Source of the DNA: Agelas oroides
Lineage: Eukaryota > Porifera > Demospongiae > Agelasida > Agelasidae
Direction of reading: 5' to 3'
Assembly: GCA_949130485.1 (NCBI GenBank)
Contig: OX422196.1
Span: 7,364,054-7,428,053, forward strand
Length of the DNA stretch: 64,000 nt
Numbering within the stretch: position 1 is the stretch's first letter; each line of letters opens with the position of its first letter. This document shows, one piece after another, positions 1 to 23,800 of the stretch. A program made the position numbers and the translations under genes. The notes beneath the pieces were generated by a model. It ran no database searches. It was not told the DNA's origin and saw only the letters and a program-made list of their open reading frames with translations.

Positions 1-2613
<2,613 letters not shown>

Positions 2614-4882
2614 GAGAGTGAACTACCAATCATGTTATAGCTCAGTCACATGCACTAGTACTCCATTTTACTAGATATCATAATATGAGACATTGTAACC
2701 ATAGATACGGATAGCATTGTGTGTAAGTACATAGTATGTATAATCAAAGAACCACTGTCTTCATGAAGTGCTCCTCTGAGGGCCATAATGTGTAAATTGT
2801 GTAGTATTGGCTCTCAAATTGGTTGCAATGCGTTGTTTGCCTGAAGACCCCCAAAGAGCAAAAGGGTTGAAGGAAAGGGCAGTACTTAGTCTCATCCCCA
2901 GACTTCCTTCAACCCTCCAAGAAGAAAGGGGGGTCTGGTGAATATAGTACATTTTTGTACCCCCTTGGAATTTGGGTTTGGGTGATTGGCTGATGTGGCA
3001 ATTATCTCGGCTATACCACAACACTTATCAACCTTTACAGACCTACTTAGCACACTTCCGAAGCCCAGGAGGGTACTACACAGTAACATCAATAGCCATG
3101 TCTCTGATCTTCAAAGCATGTTTACACAGTACTTCCTGTGGTCTAATGACTGTAAAAATTCAATTATCTTGCAGATCAGTCTGTGTGCTTTGAGTTAGTT
3201 GACATTTTTGTAATCCATAATTGTATACACAAATGTTACACATGATATTCCAATTATATTGGACACTAGAATTGAATTAATCTGCATGACAGGACAGTTT
3301 CAACCATTTGGCAATTATCGTATTTTAGATCACATCCAAAATATACTGACAAATCGTTTGGTCCTCCCTTTCCTTTCTAGCATTTTTCCCACCCCCCAGC
3401 ACATTGACGTAATAACTTGCGCAATCTATATAATATACATACAAACGTTTACACACGTCACAATTCTATTGGACACTATAATATAATCTTCTTGACAATA
3501 CAGAACACTATAATAGCAGAATAGCAGTCTTGAAGCCAAATCAGTAGAGAACACAAAGCTACACAACTGGTTGCTCGTAGACATCAGAGAAATGCCAGGT
3601 CAGTAAACCTTTCTGCACCTCCCCTCATGAGAGTCCAAGTGTATAACAAAGTTATCCTAGTCCTTAAAAGAAACAAAAAAAGAAAAGCAGAGTATTACAC
3701 ATTTCTTAGAAGGAAAAAAACATACAAAGTTTCAAAGACTTTTTCTTGTGTAACACTTTTTATTGGTTGGTTTGTTTTCCCAGTAGATCAAGTATTCTTT
3801 CACACCACAAAAAGCAACTCCATATTATATTAACAACATGCAACCCACACAGTGAGTCAACCCAAGTCTCGTGCCCAGACCCAACCCTCTCATAAGGAAA
3901 GGGTCTGGTGTCACAAGCCTGAAATCCTTGGGCTTGCAGAAGTGTTGAAGCCTTGTAATTGTTAGTGTAGAAATTACAAATTGATCAGTGTTGGATAATG
4001 AATTTCATAACATCACTTTGAGCAGTTCTCGCTTCTGCGTTATTCCAATAAACGCCACTCTGCCAATTTGATTGGCCGCTCCTCACTTCTGGAGCTAGCC
4101 CAAGGATTTAGACTTGTGACACCAGACCCCGTGAGCTGGGTGGGGTCTGGACACAAGACTACAAGTGACACACACAGCAGTGATGACTCAGTCAAGATGG
4201 GTACTCATTGTTTACACATGATCAGTTAGGGAAATTCTTCCAACAATTGTCCCTTGTGGGAATAGTGGTCACACACATCAACTTTGAATATAGGTAGTAG
4301 CCATGTAGGGTTTTAGGCTACCAAGGGAATGGGAGAATGTGTACAAGGCTCTCTTCTCCCCTCCAGCTGCTTGTATAGAACGCTTCATCATGTGGCATGA
4401 ACTAAACTCAAGCCGCCATCTTGGCGTACGGCATGTACAGCATGTCAATGGCAGTACAAAAGTTAATTTCTAAGATGGAGCAGCATGAGCCTGAAGGGCA
4501 AGTGCTGTTCCATCTGGGGAATGTACATGTAACTTAGGTGTTGGATGATACCCTAACAACCGCTGCCACACCCATTACCACCTCCACCTATCTCACTTCT
4601 GTCATTCAAGTTCAAAGATTTGGTTGCTAAGCAACATCTAATATACAGGTAAGTGTTTATACAGTTTCTTTCAGCAGTGGTTATTTTCAGCACATATCAC
4701 AAGAATGCTTCACTTCTTATTGGGCCAAGACTGCTGTTATCCCTGTGCTTACCAACAAAGCAGCTGTTCCCCATTTTCCTTTGTACTTTCAAAGGCAATT
4801 ATGTAACACCAAAAGGACAATGAAGTACAGTTTCATCATAATGGACACACGTTTCACCTGATCATAGCTTGAAAAGGGAAGT
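2614..4882. other. Intergenic region, convergent 3' ends of PYG and SELENOW
   Basis: No convincing gene. It holds PYG 3' flank, AT-rich spacer, a short repeated block with CAGACCC / GGGTCTGG inverted arms (about 3885-3910 and 4125-4150), and SELENOW 3' flank read on the minus strand below 4883. An X-box-like palindrome GTTGCTAAGCAAC lies at 4623-4635. No rRNA or tRNA was seen. Confidence 0.6.
3868..4165. mobile_element. Inverted-repeat (MITE-like) element
   Basis: The left part has CAGACCC, then GGGTCTGGTGTCACAAG followed by CCTTGGGCTT. The right part has AGCCCAAGG, then CTTGTGACACCAGACCC and GGGTCTGG. The two halves are therefore complementary over their outer 60-90 bp with mismatches. No ORF inside; the family is unknown to me. 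Confidence 0.55.
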
Positions 4883-5502
4883 TCAGGCAAGCCTGGCTTT
4901 GACAGCCTGAACCACTTTATCCAGCTTTGCCTTGGTGTCAACAAAACCGTCGCCATTCTGCACAAAGAGGAGGTCGTTTGAAACATACAAGTTAATTCAA
5001 ACACACAAACAGCTTCCACAGCCTTGTACCCAGGAAAATGAGCCTGGGTACGAGACTACAGCTTCAAGTCACCTTTTTCGAGTGCACAACCTGGCCCCCG
5101 ACCTCAACTTCAAAGTACCCAGTAATTGTTGGAGTATTCGTCCCTACCTGTATGGGATAATGGATATGGATAGGAGAACTTGTGGAGGCAAGACAATGTG
5201 ATCTGCACTCACCACTTGGACGTCGTCCCCCAACTCGTCCTCCAGCTCCGTCTGGAACCGACGGAACTGCGAGAGAGAAGCACAAATAAATAATAACACT
5301 GCGTTCTAAACCGAGGATGCTCGAAGACTCACCTTTGCCCCGTACCCTCATCCACCACTGGAGTTTGTTTGGAGGGAGGCGAGAAGAATTTAGTATTAAA
5401 CATATAATATTTGTCAACAAACCACCCCCGATCCCGCCCAGCGTTTCGTCGCTATGCAGAAAGAGCTTACCAGTAAGTGACACTGACTTGAACCTTGCTC
5501 AT
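4883..5502 (-). CDS. SELENOW: Selenoprotein W, in-frame UGA read as selenocysteine
   Basis: Small thioredoxin-like Rdx-family redox protein. Five exons on the minus strand: 5502-5471, 5357-5333, 5266-5213, 5147-5073 and 4957-4883. They total 261 nt (86 residues plus TGA stop) and all phases join. The N-terminus is MSKVQVSVTYCGGU; the Sec codon TGA is at 5350-5348 in the CxxU redox motif, followed by GYGAKF. Later blocks TITGYFEVEVGGQVVHSKK and NGDGFVDTKAKLDKVV match the family (TGFFEV, HSKK, GDGYVDT), and the length equals the usual 86-88 residues. The Cys of CGGU is split by the first intron, so a simple ORF search misses the gene. I could not pick out a convincing SECIS element in the 3' flank by eye. 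Confidence 0.93.
5026..5059. repeat. Short hairpin repeat, TACCCAGG/CCTGGGTA family
   Basis: CTTGTACCCAGG and CCTGGGTACGAG form a hairpin in the last SELENOW intron. It belongs to the dispersed 'AGCCTCGTTCCCAGGC' hairpin family also seen near 1671, 14537, 16797 and 29289. Confidence 0.6.
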
Positions 5503-5822
5503 TTTAATTCAGAAAGAGGAATTACAGGCACTTTCAGACTGCAACCAGGCTTTTTCACCTTCAGCTATCTACTCTTCCGCGATCCGGATAACGAGATATG
5601 CAGCAATTCAGGGCCAAACAACATTGTTGGAATTTTTTTGGAGCGCGTTGTGCGCATGCGTGCGTGAGTAATTACGTAAGAGGCGGTTGACCAATCAGAT
5701 CCAGTAACTGATTTCGGTACAGTGTGTTACGTATGTTTGTATGGTGCTGTAAAGTGGGTACATCTGGGGTGGGGGGACTTTTATTGCAAAGTCTTTGACT
5801 TCAGATATAGACAATGGCAGAT

Positions 5823-8253
<2,431 letters not shown>

Positions 8254-8431
8254 AATTTGGCATTGCGTATTAAGCGCATTCAAAAATTTCAGTCGTTTTA
8301 TTAGAATGTTCTCAGCCCCGCCCACTGATACATTTGCACATACAGATTACCCATATACCTGTATAAACTGATACAAAAAAACTAAAAAGAGACATGGAGG
8401 CTAACACAAGGACGTGAAGGAACTCAAAATG

Positions 8432-16657
<8,226 letters not shown>

Positions 16658-17159
16658 GACGTACTTGTTAGTTACTTGTGTGGATCAAAGGCCAGGAGAT
16701 GCACACCACAGTCACAGGTGGACATATGGGATGAAAGAATGGATATACCTAAGCTTACTTTGCCAGCAGACAGCAACTTGCTGGTTCATTTACTCTTAGC
16801 CTTGTACCCAGGCTGGGTACGAGGCTAATTTACTCTGCAAGGTGTCTCTTTCAAGGCAGATAGTATGAAACTTACCCAAAGAATGAGCAAGTGTTGTGGA
16901 ATTCAAACTCCTGGTACACAGCTTAACACAGCAGGCTAGCACATGTCATGTAGCTAGGCTATCTTGACTTGGTTGCTAAGCAACAAGTGCAGATTAGGTC
17001 ATAGGGCGGCGAGGTGACCTTCCCAAAAATCATGCGATGTCGATGCACCTTGCGCCTGGCTAAGTAACTCGTGACAGTCTGCTTCATCGACATTTCTCTC
17101 TCTCTACGCGGCTCAAAGGGTCACTGTGTCTGGTTCCGTTAGTTCTCACTGGCGACATC
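16658..17159. promoter_or_regulatory. Divergent intergenic region with X-box-like palindrome
   Basis: Lies between the F-box/WD40 start (minus, 16657) and the desaturase start (plus, 17160). A dispersed hairpin repeat occupies 16797-16829. GTTGCTAAGCAAC at 16972-16984 is a perfect 13-bp palindrome one base from the RFX X-box consensus GTNRCC(N)RGYAAC. A pyrimidine-rich stretch (about 17090-17106) precedes the desaturase start. Candidate shared or RFX-type control region; inference only. Confidence 0.45.
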
Positions 17160-18577
17160 ATGGGCGGCCAAGTGTCCAGGAACGACTTTGAGTGGGTCTA
17201 CACCCAACACCCGCACGTCTCCCGGAGGAAGATGATCCTCGGTACGCCCGCAGTGATTAGCCGCCTTAGGGCTCACTGTTCCAGGCGCTCATGCCAGGAT
17301 GCCTGGTGTGGTGCTCTGTGAAGTAGCTCTCTGAATACATGAATGCCATCATATTTGCTATTAGTAGTATTTTGGCACGGTTATAGTAGCTAGTGTACGT
17401 TGTCAAGAAGTAGTGTAGTAATTGCGTCCATTTCCTCCTCCTCTCTTTTTCTCGCCCTCTCTCCTTCCCTTCCTCCCTCCCTTGCATGTCTTCAGAGAAA
17501 CACCCAGAAATCAAAAAGCTGATGGGTCCCGACCCACACTTCAAGTACGTTGTGTCTGCTATGGTGATCTTCAACATTGTATCAAGTTACTACATTGGCA
17601 AACTCTCTTATTTTTGGGTCACTGTGATAGCCTACTTTCTGGGTGGTGTCATCAATCACTCGCTTACATTAGCAATTCACGACATATCGCACAATGTTGT
17701 GTTTGGGAATTACTACCCGACTGCAAACAGACTGTTTGGAATCTGGGCCAACCTTCCGATTGGAGTACCCATGTCCATCGCATTCAAAAAGTACCATGTC
17801 GAACACCACAGATACCAGGGTACGGACGGGTACGATGTAGATTTACCAACAGACTGGGAGGGGAAATTCTTTCATAACACAGCCACAAAGCTCCTGTGGT
17901 TGTTTCTCCAGCCGCTGTTCTACTCACTAAGACCCTTGTTCGTTCGACCCAAACCACTCACAAAGCTGGAGATCCTCAACATTGTCGTGCAAATTGCATT
18001 TGACATTCTCATCTGGTACTTCTTTGGGTTCAAGTCACTCTATTATTTTATCATCGGCACGCTACTCTGCTTGGGAATCCACCCAATGTCCGCTCATTTT
18101 ATTGCCGAACATTATATGTTTGACAGAGGCTATGAGACATACTCTTACTACGGTCCCTGGAACTATCTCACCTTCAATGTTGGCTATCACATGGAACATC
18201 ACGACTTTCCTTACATCCCAGGTAGTCGGCTGCCAGAAGTGAAACGAATTGCTGCAGAATTCTATGACGTTCTTCCCCGGCATGAGTCCTGGTTTCATGT
18301 ACTGTGGGATTTCCTCTTTGATCCTAAAATGGGGCCCTATGCTCGTGTGAAAAGGAACTTCGATGATGTCCATGGAGCAGACAGGGACCGAAACCCATAT
18401 CTGTATGCAGATAACACCATGAAGCCAGTGTTTGCAGGGGATCCCGTACCAAGTGATCTTTCCAACTCGACAGGGAAGGAAACGGCATCAAAAGCTAATG
18501 GACACGTTTCCAACGATTGCTCCCTTTCAAATAGACATGCACTAGCAAACGGCAACCCCAGCCACAAATTTTCTTAA
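17160..18577 (+). CDS. DEGS1: Sphingolipid delta-4 desaturase (DEGS family)
   Basis: ER membrane enzyme that converts dihydroceramide to ceramide. Exon 1 is 17160-17241 and exon 2 is 17496-18577, 387 residues in all. It begins MGGQVSRNDFEWVY, matching the family's MGxxVSRxDFEWVY; the start MG is a plausible N-myristoylation signal, as known for DEGS1. All three histidine boxes of the di-iron centre are present: HDISH, HVEHHRYQG (with HH) and HMEHHDFP, plus HFIAEHYMF. Hydrophobic segments lie at about residues 45-90, 160-175 and 185-205. The C-terminus is about 60 residues longer than vertebrate DEGS1 (about 323) and ends in a low-complexity Asn/Ser/Lys tail. DEGS2-like C4-hydroxylase activity cannot be excluded by sequence alone. 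Confidence 0.95.
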
Positions 18578-19095
18578 CTATATGACATATAAAAATTGCA
18601 CCCATTTAGTAATTATTGAGCACGTAGTTTTTTTAAACCAACATTTCTACTTATATAATCATGTGCTTCTACCATTTGATGCAATTGTTTGATTTAGGGG
18701 TGGCTAGCACAATACCTGTTGACAGCTCCCAGATTAGTTCACATATATGACAGGAAGGGTGTTGAATTCCTGCATTTGATGCGGTTTTCAAGTAACTTTT
18801 TCCCAGACAGTGAGATGAAAACAGGGAGAGGCCTGAGAATGAGGTCAAAGATATCCAACTGCTATACAGGCTAGGCCAGCTAGCCTTTCTTGCATGATAT
18901 AGAAGTCTCCATCTCATGGTCAGTCCATGCAGCACAGGTGATGATCGAGGCCTGGTACTGACCCATCTTGCTCACAGTGTGGTCTTGTACTGTGTTTTTT
19001 CAGGGAGGTGTGGCTCACTGATTGCTCATACATAAAGGATGCAAACACAACATACATACATACTCATCAACACATACATACACAAACACAACCAA
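18578..19095. other. Convergent 3' flanks of DEGS and ISCA2
   Basis: Intergenic; AT-rich DEGS 3' flank and a stretch of ACATACATAC repeats (about 19045-19090) beside the ISCA2 stop. Nothing gene-like seen. Confidence 0.6.
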
Positions 19096-20767
19096 TCACT
19101 TCAGTGCAAATGATGCCCCACAGGAGCATCCCAGTTCAGCATTAGGATTGTCCATTATCCTGAAGGAGGAGCGAATCAGCTCATGGTGGTAGTCCACTGT
19201 TGCCCCCTCCAAAAACCCCAAGGAGAGTTCATCAATTACCACCCTTGCTCCGTCTCGTTCAAACACCCTGCCAGACAGACAACAGACAAGAACAGTTCAC
19301 TCGTACACAGTACCTTCCTCTAGCAGTGTCGCTTCTTCACCTACACAATTAAACAGAAATGAAAGCTCTTACCGATCATCTTGATTGACATTGGTATCCA
19401 GGTTAAATCTGTACTGGAATCCTGAGCAGCCCCCTCCCTCCACTGTTACCCTGAGGAGTGCGTGTGTATCATCCCTCGTGACTTGATGTAGTTGCTAGAG
19501 AATAAGGGGGCATCTCCAAATGAAAATTGTACGTTTAGCGTCACAGTGACGCTATATAAATCCCCCCCAAACGTCACACACATATATTATACAAAGTTGT
19601 TCTTGGAAGGCAGTGCTTCCCCAAACAGTGTAGTCTGGCCCAACCCCCCCCCCCCCCCCCCCCCCCCCTTAACCTCACTATCACGCTAAGCGTACAATTT
19701 TCGTTTAGAAACGCCCCCTAAGATCACAGCATCAGGTTCAGGGGCGGCGGAAGGTACTTGAGATTGGGGGGGCAGCGAGGATGGTGCGTGCGTAAGCACG
19801 CACACGCTAGGGGGGTCTGGGGGCATGCCCCCCCAGAAAATTTTTTTTAAATTAGGTGCTCTGAGATCGCTTCTGAGGCCATATTTGTACCCAAATGCCA
19901 CTAGTCCGACTAGAGTACATGGCGAGAGTAATACCTCCGTTCGCCACGATACACGTCAGTCGTCACGAGGCGTTTCAGTCACTATAGTCGACCGTACATG
20001 GCGGGCCTGATGAGGTGGGCATCTTATAGGCGAATTGACGACCTGGACAAGAACAGTTTCTACTTTGTACTACACTCTGAAACTAGTTCAGTGATCACCA
20101 CGCCTAACAGCTTGAAGGGGGGGCAGTGCAGTGGCAGTGCACGTGTTTGTCTAATTAAAAGTAAATAAACTTATCCAGTCACACCCACAGGAAAACCTAC
20201 TACGACCTAGTCTCGCGGCTACGCGAGACTAACTACGACGATGGTTTGTGCTGGATACCATACGGTAAGTAAACGACGCATCGTTGACACTGGCATTTTG
20301 ATCATGAGTAACTGTTGTATATTATTACACATCAAGTAGCAGTAGCCATCTTCGGATTGGGGGGGCAAGGCCCCCCCAATCTGTACTTTGGGGGGGCATT
20401 CGCCCCCCCTGCCCCCCCTGCTCCGCCGCCCCTGAGGTTGCTGTCATCTTGTGAGAAACTATAGGAGAAGCACACACCACAAGCTCACCTCCACACAGCT
20501 GTCCGACAAGTGAAGTGTCTTCTCACTACTAGTCTCAGCAACTCCAGCACTGCCACTATCAGACTTCACTGACGGGTCAGCAACAGTGTTCACTCTTCTC
20601 AGAGCAGTGAAACGCATCCAGGACCTTCCAGATCTTCTACAAAGAGGTTTGAAGTACACCTCCTCCTTCCCCAGAAGTGGATACGCATTTTTAGATCCTC
20701 TTATACACCACTGCCATAGCGAGGAAGACAAGAACAGACGCCTGCATACAGAACCACTGGCAGCCAT
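19096..20767 (-). CDS. ISCA2: Mitochondrial iron-sulfur cluster assembly protein ISCA2
   Basis: A-type Fe-S carrier acting late in mitochondrial [4Fe-4S] assembly with ISCA1 and IBA57. Exons 20767-20489, 19494-19373 and 19267-19096; 573 nt, 190 residues, phases join (0, 2). The N-terminus is rich in Arg, Ser and hydrophobic residues and poor in acidic ones ([19 protein letters not shown]), as expected for a mitochondrial targeting peptide. The conserved domain has [27 protein letters not shown] and, at the end, [20 protein letters not shown], with the three cluster-binding cysteines (CSGF, CSCG) in place. Intron 1 (about 1 kb) is almost entirely two transposon-like elements (19506-19718 and 19739-20434). 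Start codon is only 90 bp from the divergent GH5 gene. Confidence 0.95.
19506..19718. mobile_element. PIF/Harbinger-like MITE in ISCA2 intron 1
   Basis: About 35-bp terminal inverted repeats, GGGGGCATCTCC...GTACGTTTAGCG against CGCTAAGCGTAC...CGCCCCC, are flanked by 3-bp TAA at 19503-19505 and 19719-19721, the target-site length typical of PIF/Harbinger. The interior holds a 22-24 bp C-tract (about 19646-19669) and no ORF. Its left end lies only 11 bp from the ISCA2 exon 2 border at 19494, so the element forms the intron's pyrimidine tract on the minus strand. Confidence 0.75.
19739..20434. mobile_element. 696-bp non-autonomous inverted-repeat transposon in ISCA2 intron 1
   Basis: Ends are CAGGGGCGGCGGA and TCCGCCGCCCCTG, with flanking AGGTT at 19734-19738 and 20435-20439. 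C- and G-runs (GGGGGGGCA / TGCCCCCCC) form subterminal inverted blocks. CAGGGG ends recall hAT elements but the apparent target duplication is 5 bp, not 8. No transposase ORF. Confidence 0.7.
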
Positions 20768-20857
20768 GATGAATGTAGTCCTCCGGTTCCCAAACTTGAA
20801 GTTAACAAACTGGGAACGAGACTTCTCCCGAATGAGAACGAGACCGATTCTCGTACG
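20768..20857. promoter_or_regulatory. 90-bp bidirectional promoter between ISCA2 and the GH5 gene
   Basis: The two start codons face away from each other with 90 bp between. Contains CGAGACTTCTCC, GAACGAGACCG and ATTCTCGTACG. No TATA box seen, as usual for housekeeping bidirectional promoters. Confidence 0.6.
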
Positions 20858-23800
20858 ATGGCAGCGATGGCAGCATTCTGGCTGTATGCTGCCTCTATTT
20901 TGGTCGCAGTTGTTGCCGTCAGATCCTCACCAGGAGCAGATTGTCTTCATGTAAACACAACCACGCACCGCCTGGTGGACAACTATGGCAGGGAGCGCTA
21001 CTTCCACGGCGTGAATGTGGTGATGAAACAGCCTCCCTGGCTGCCACGCATGGATAAGTTCGACCCACGCATGTCCTTCGTGGAGAAGGACATGCAAGTT
21101 CTCTCTGACTTGGGACTTAATGGAATCAGGTAGCTTGGACTTATAGCATGTGCAGCATACAATCACTGAGATGGACAGCTCAAGTTTACTTGCTACTGCA
21201 AGTTGCAAGAGAATCAACCGTATATGAACCTAGTCTCGCAAGCCAGACCCTGAAAGCGATCGGCGCTGCGCGGAAGGGTCTGGCTTGCAAGACTAATATG
21301 AACCAATCAGAGAGCAGAAAAACTTCTGTAATTTGATTGGATGGTATGGTTCTTGCTCTTGGAACCAAAAAAGAACAACACAGTGTATCTTACAACCCTG
21401 TGTATTAGTCAGTTCCATTCTGTTTGCACATGTAGCTCTTGTTCAAGTTGCTGTGCACCATAGCTAGCTCTGGAGCCATGCTGTGTAATACTATGCATGT
21501 GGTCTACTGTTGTCTCAGTTTCTGCATGAAATGTCTCCAATCCAGGTTAGGTATGATGTGGCCTGGAGCAGAACCTGAGAGAGGAAAGTATAATGAGAGC
21601 TACTTCAGTGCCTCGAAAATATTGGTGAACAGGTACAGTGGTTTTAGTAATCTTTGCAACAAGCAAATCAAAAAGCTGAGGAAGCCCTAATGGAAAAAGG
21701 TGGGGAAGCTCTCTTGGTGGGGTCTTCCAACCACTCAAGATCAAAGGTTTTACAATCAGCTGATTCACTTATGGCTTTCCGCTTTTCACTTGGCTGTTGC
21801 AAAGATCACTGAAACCACTGTAACTTTCCACATGATTATTGACCCAACATGTGTTACAAGTTTGCATGTTGACCTAAGTGTATGCTATCAGGTGTTTAAT
21901 GGCCTGATCTTGTGTGAACACACAATGGACTTATCTATACTACATTAGTCTCATTTCCAGCTCCATCGTAAAACAGAGAGGGAAGGCCTGGGAGATCTCA
22001 TCAGATGAACGATTTCAATCTCTGCCTAGGTAAACAGAGTGAGGACGGGTTCAATGATCTTGAGGCCTTTTTGTTGAAGAATCTGTCCAAGTGCTGGACC
22101 CCTGGACCACTCAATGGTTGTTCAGAATGAAAAATGCACTGAAATACATTTTTTTAGTCAGGGATCCCTCCCCCCTCTGTCTACATCTGTAGACATCGAC
22201 AAGGTCTCGCAGGCCTCCCCCCTCTGTTTTCGCATACTGTAAGCGATCAAAAACTTGATGATGCTGAAGGCCAGGGAACATGCAATTCTCCAGCCTGTTT
22301 CCAATGGCTTTACTGTTTTGGAAACAAGGGTTAGGTTAACCTATACTGTCAACCAGCCTACAATCTGCCATAGTGGGGAATACTTGGTCTTGTGAGACCC
22401 ATTGTGGTTATCATACCTGTGTTTGTACAGTGCCAGTAAGTATGGTATCTACACACTGCTGGACATGCATCAAGATGTCCTCTCACCAAAGTTCTGCGGA
22501 GAAGGAGTTCCTGACTGGGCTGTGGACACGGGGAGTAAGTTGGCACTGGCAGTTGGTTCCAATCATGGTTAGGTATCTGCACACTGTAATACATGTCGGG
22601 GGGGTGGGAGGGGGGGGGGGGGGGGGAGAAGCTCACGTGCACTTAGCAATCTGATGATGCAATGCTCAGTAAAATCGGCTGATTCCGTGTGCTGAAGCCC
22701 TTATTGAATGCTTTTTGTGCAGTTTTCGAGAATATTTTGCTGTGCTAATGCTAAAACATGCACTTTGGTTTGCAATCGGTAACATGCAGTTTTCTCGGCA
22801 TGGAAGGTGGGCTCACCCATATCCAGGGATATGTCCAACTTAATGATAATGTAGGGATGTTCTATCCTTAGAACAAAAGCATTCCAAGCATTGATCCCTG
22901 GCAAACTTGCTACGAGCACTTCCTTGTTTAATCCCTGTGAACTTTCGCACACCTAAGAAGATGGAATGTGCATACAACAACTACAGTTTTCATATGTGTG
23001 TTTGTATTGTGGTTGAGATGACCTAAGGCACATGTTATGATGCAGTATATGTACGAAGCTGCTTTCTCTGTGTCTTGATGCAGATGCACCTGGATTTCCT
23101 TACCCAATTGACAGTCCGTATAAAATTGACCCTGAAACTGGCTATCCTACAAATGAGGTAACAGATCGAGATGCTTAACTTGTGTGTTTGTTCTTCTTTG
23201 CACTGCCTATTTTATGATCATTTTCCCCCTAGGACTGTGCAAAGCATGCCTGGAGCTTAGGCTACCCAACTGAGGCCACATGTGCAGCTTTTCAGAACAT
23301 CTACAACAATACCAACGGTACATGTGGTAATAGGCGGTGGTATCCAGTATGATTGTACCTAGTCTATCAAGCCAGACCATCTCATGAGAGACGCCATGAT
23401 GGATGGTCTGGCTTGATAGACTAGATTGTACCTTAAAGATGACTGCTGTTATTTGGTATACCAGGTTTGCTGGATAGCCTGGCTGCATTCTGGGGGAAAG
23501 TTGCACAAGAGTTTTTGTACAGTCCATACATCCTGGGCTATGAAATCATCAATGAGCCATGGGCAGGTAAGATTTGCAAGTCAAGAAGGGTACAAAGAAG
23601 GGTTATTACCTCTCTTTCCTCTGTGTTCTTGCTGACCATTAAGTATAGTGCTTTCTCCTGGTGTTATGGGTACTGTACTTAGGTATACTATAGTTTACTA
23701 TGGTATGCATAGATGTACTGGCTGTAGTTTACTATAGTGTGCGTAGATGTACTGGCTGTAGTTTACTATAATGTACTGACTGTAGTTTACTATAATGTAC

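Noticed and set aside
4780-4850. Candidate SECIS around ATGA near 4842
   Set aside because: Core spacing and apical AA do not fit the SECIS consensus; kept as an open question, not as a feature.
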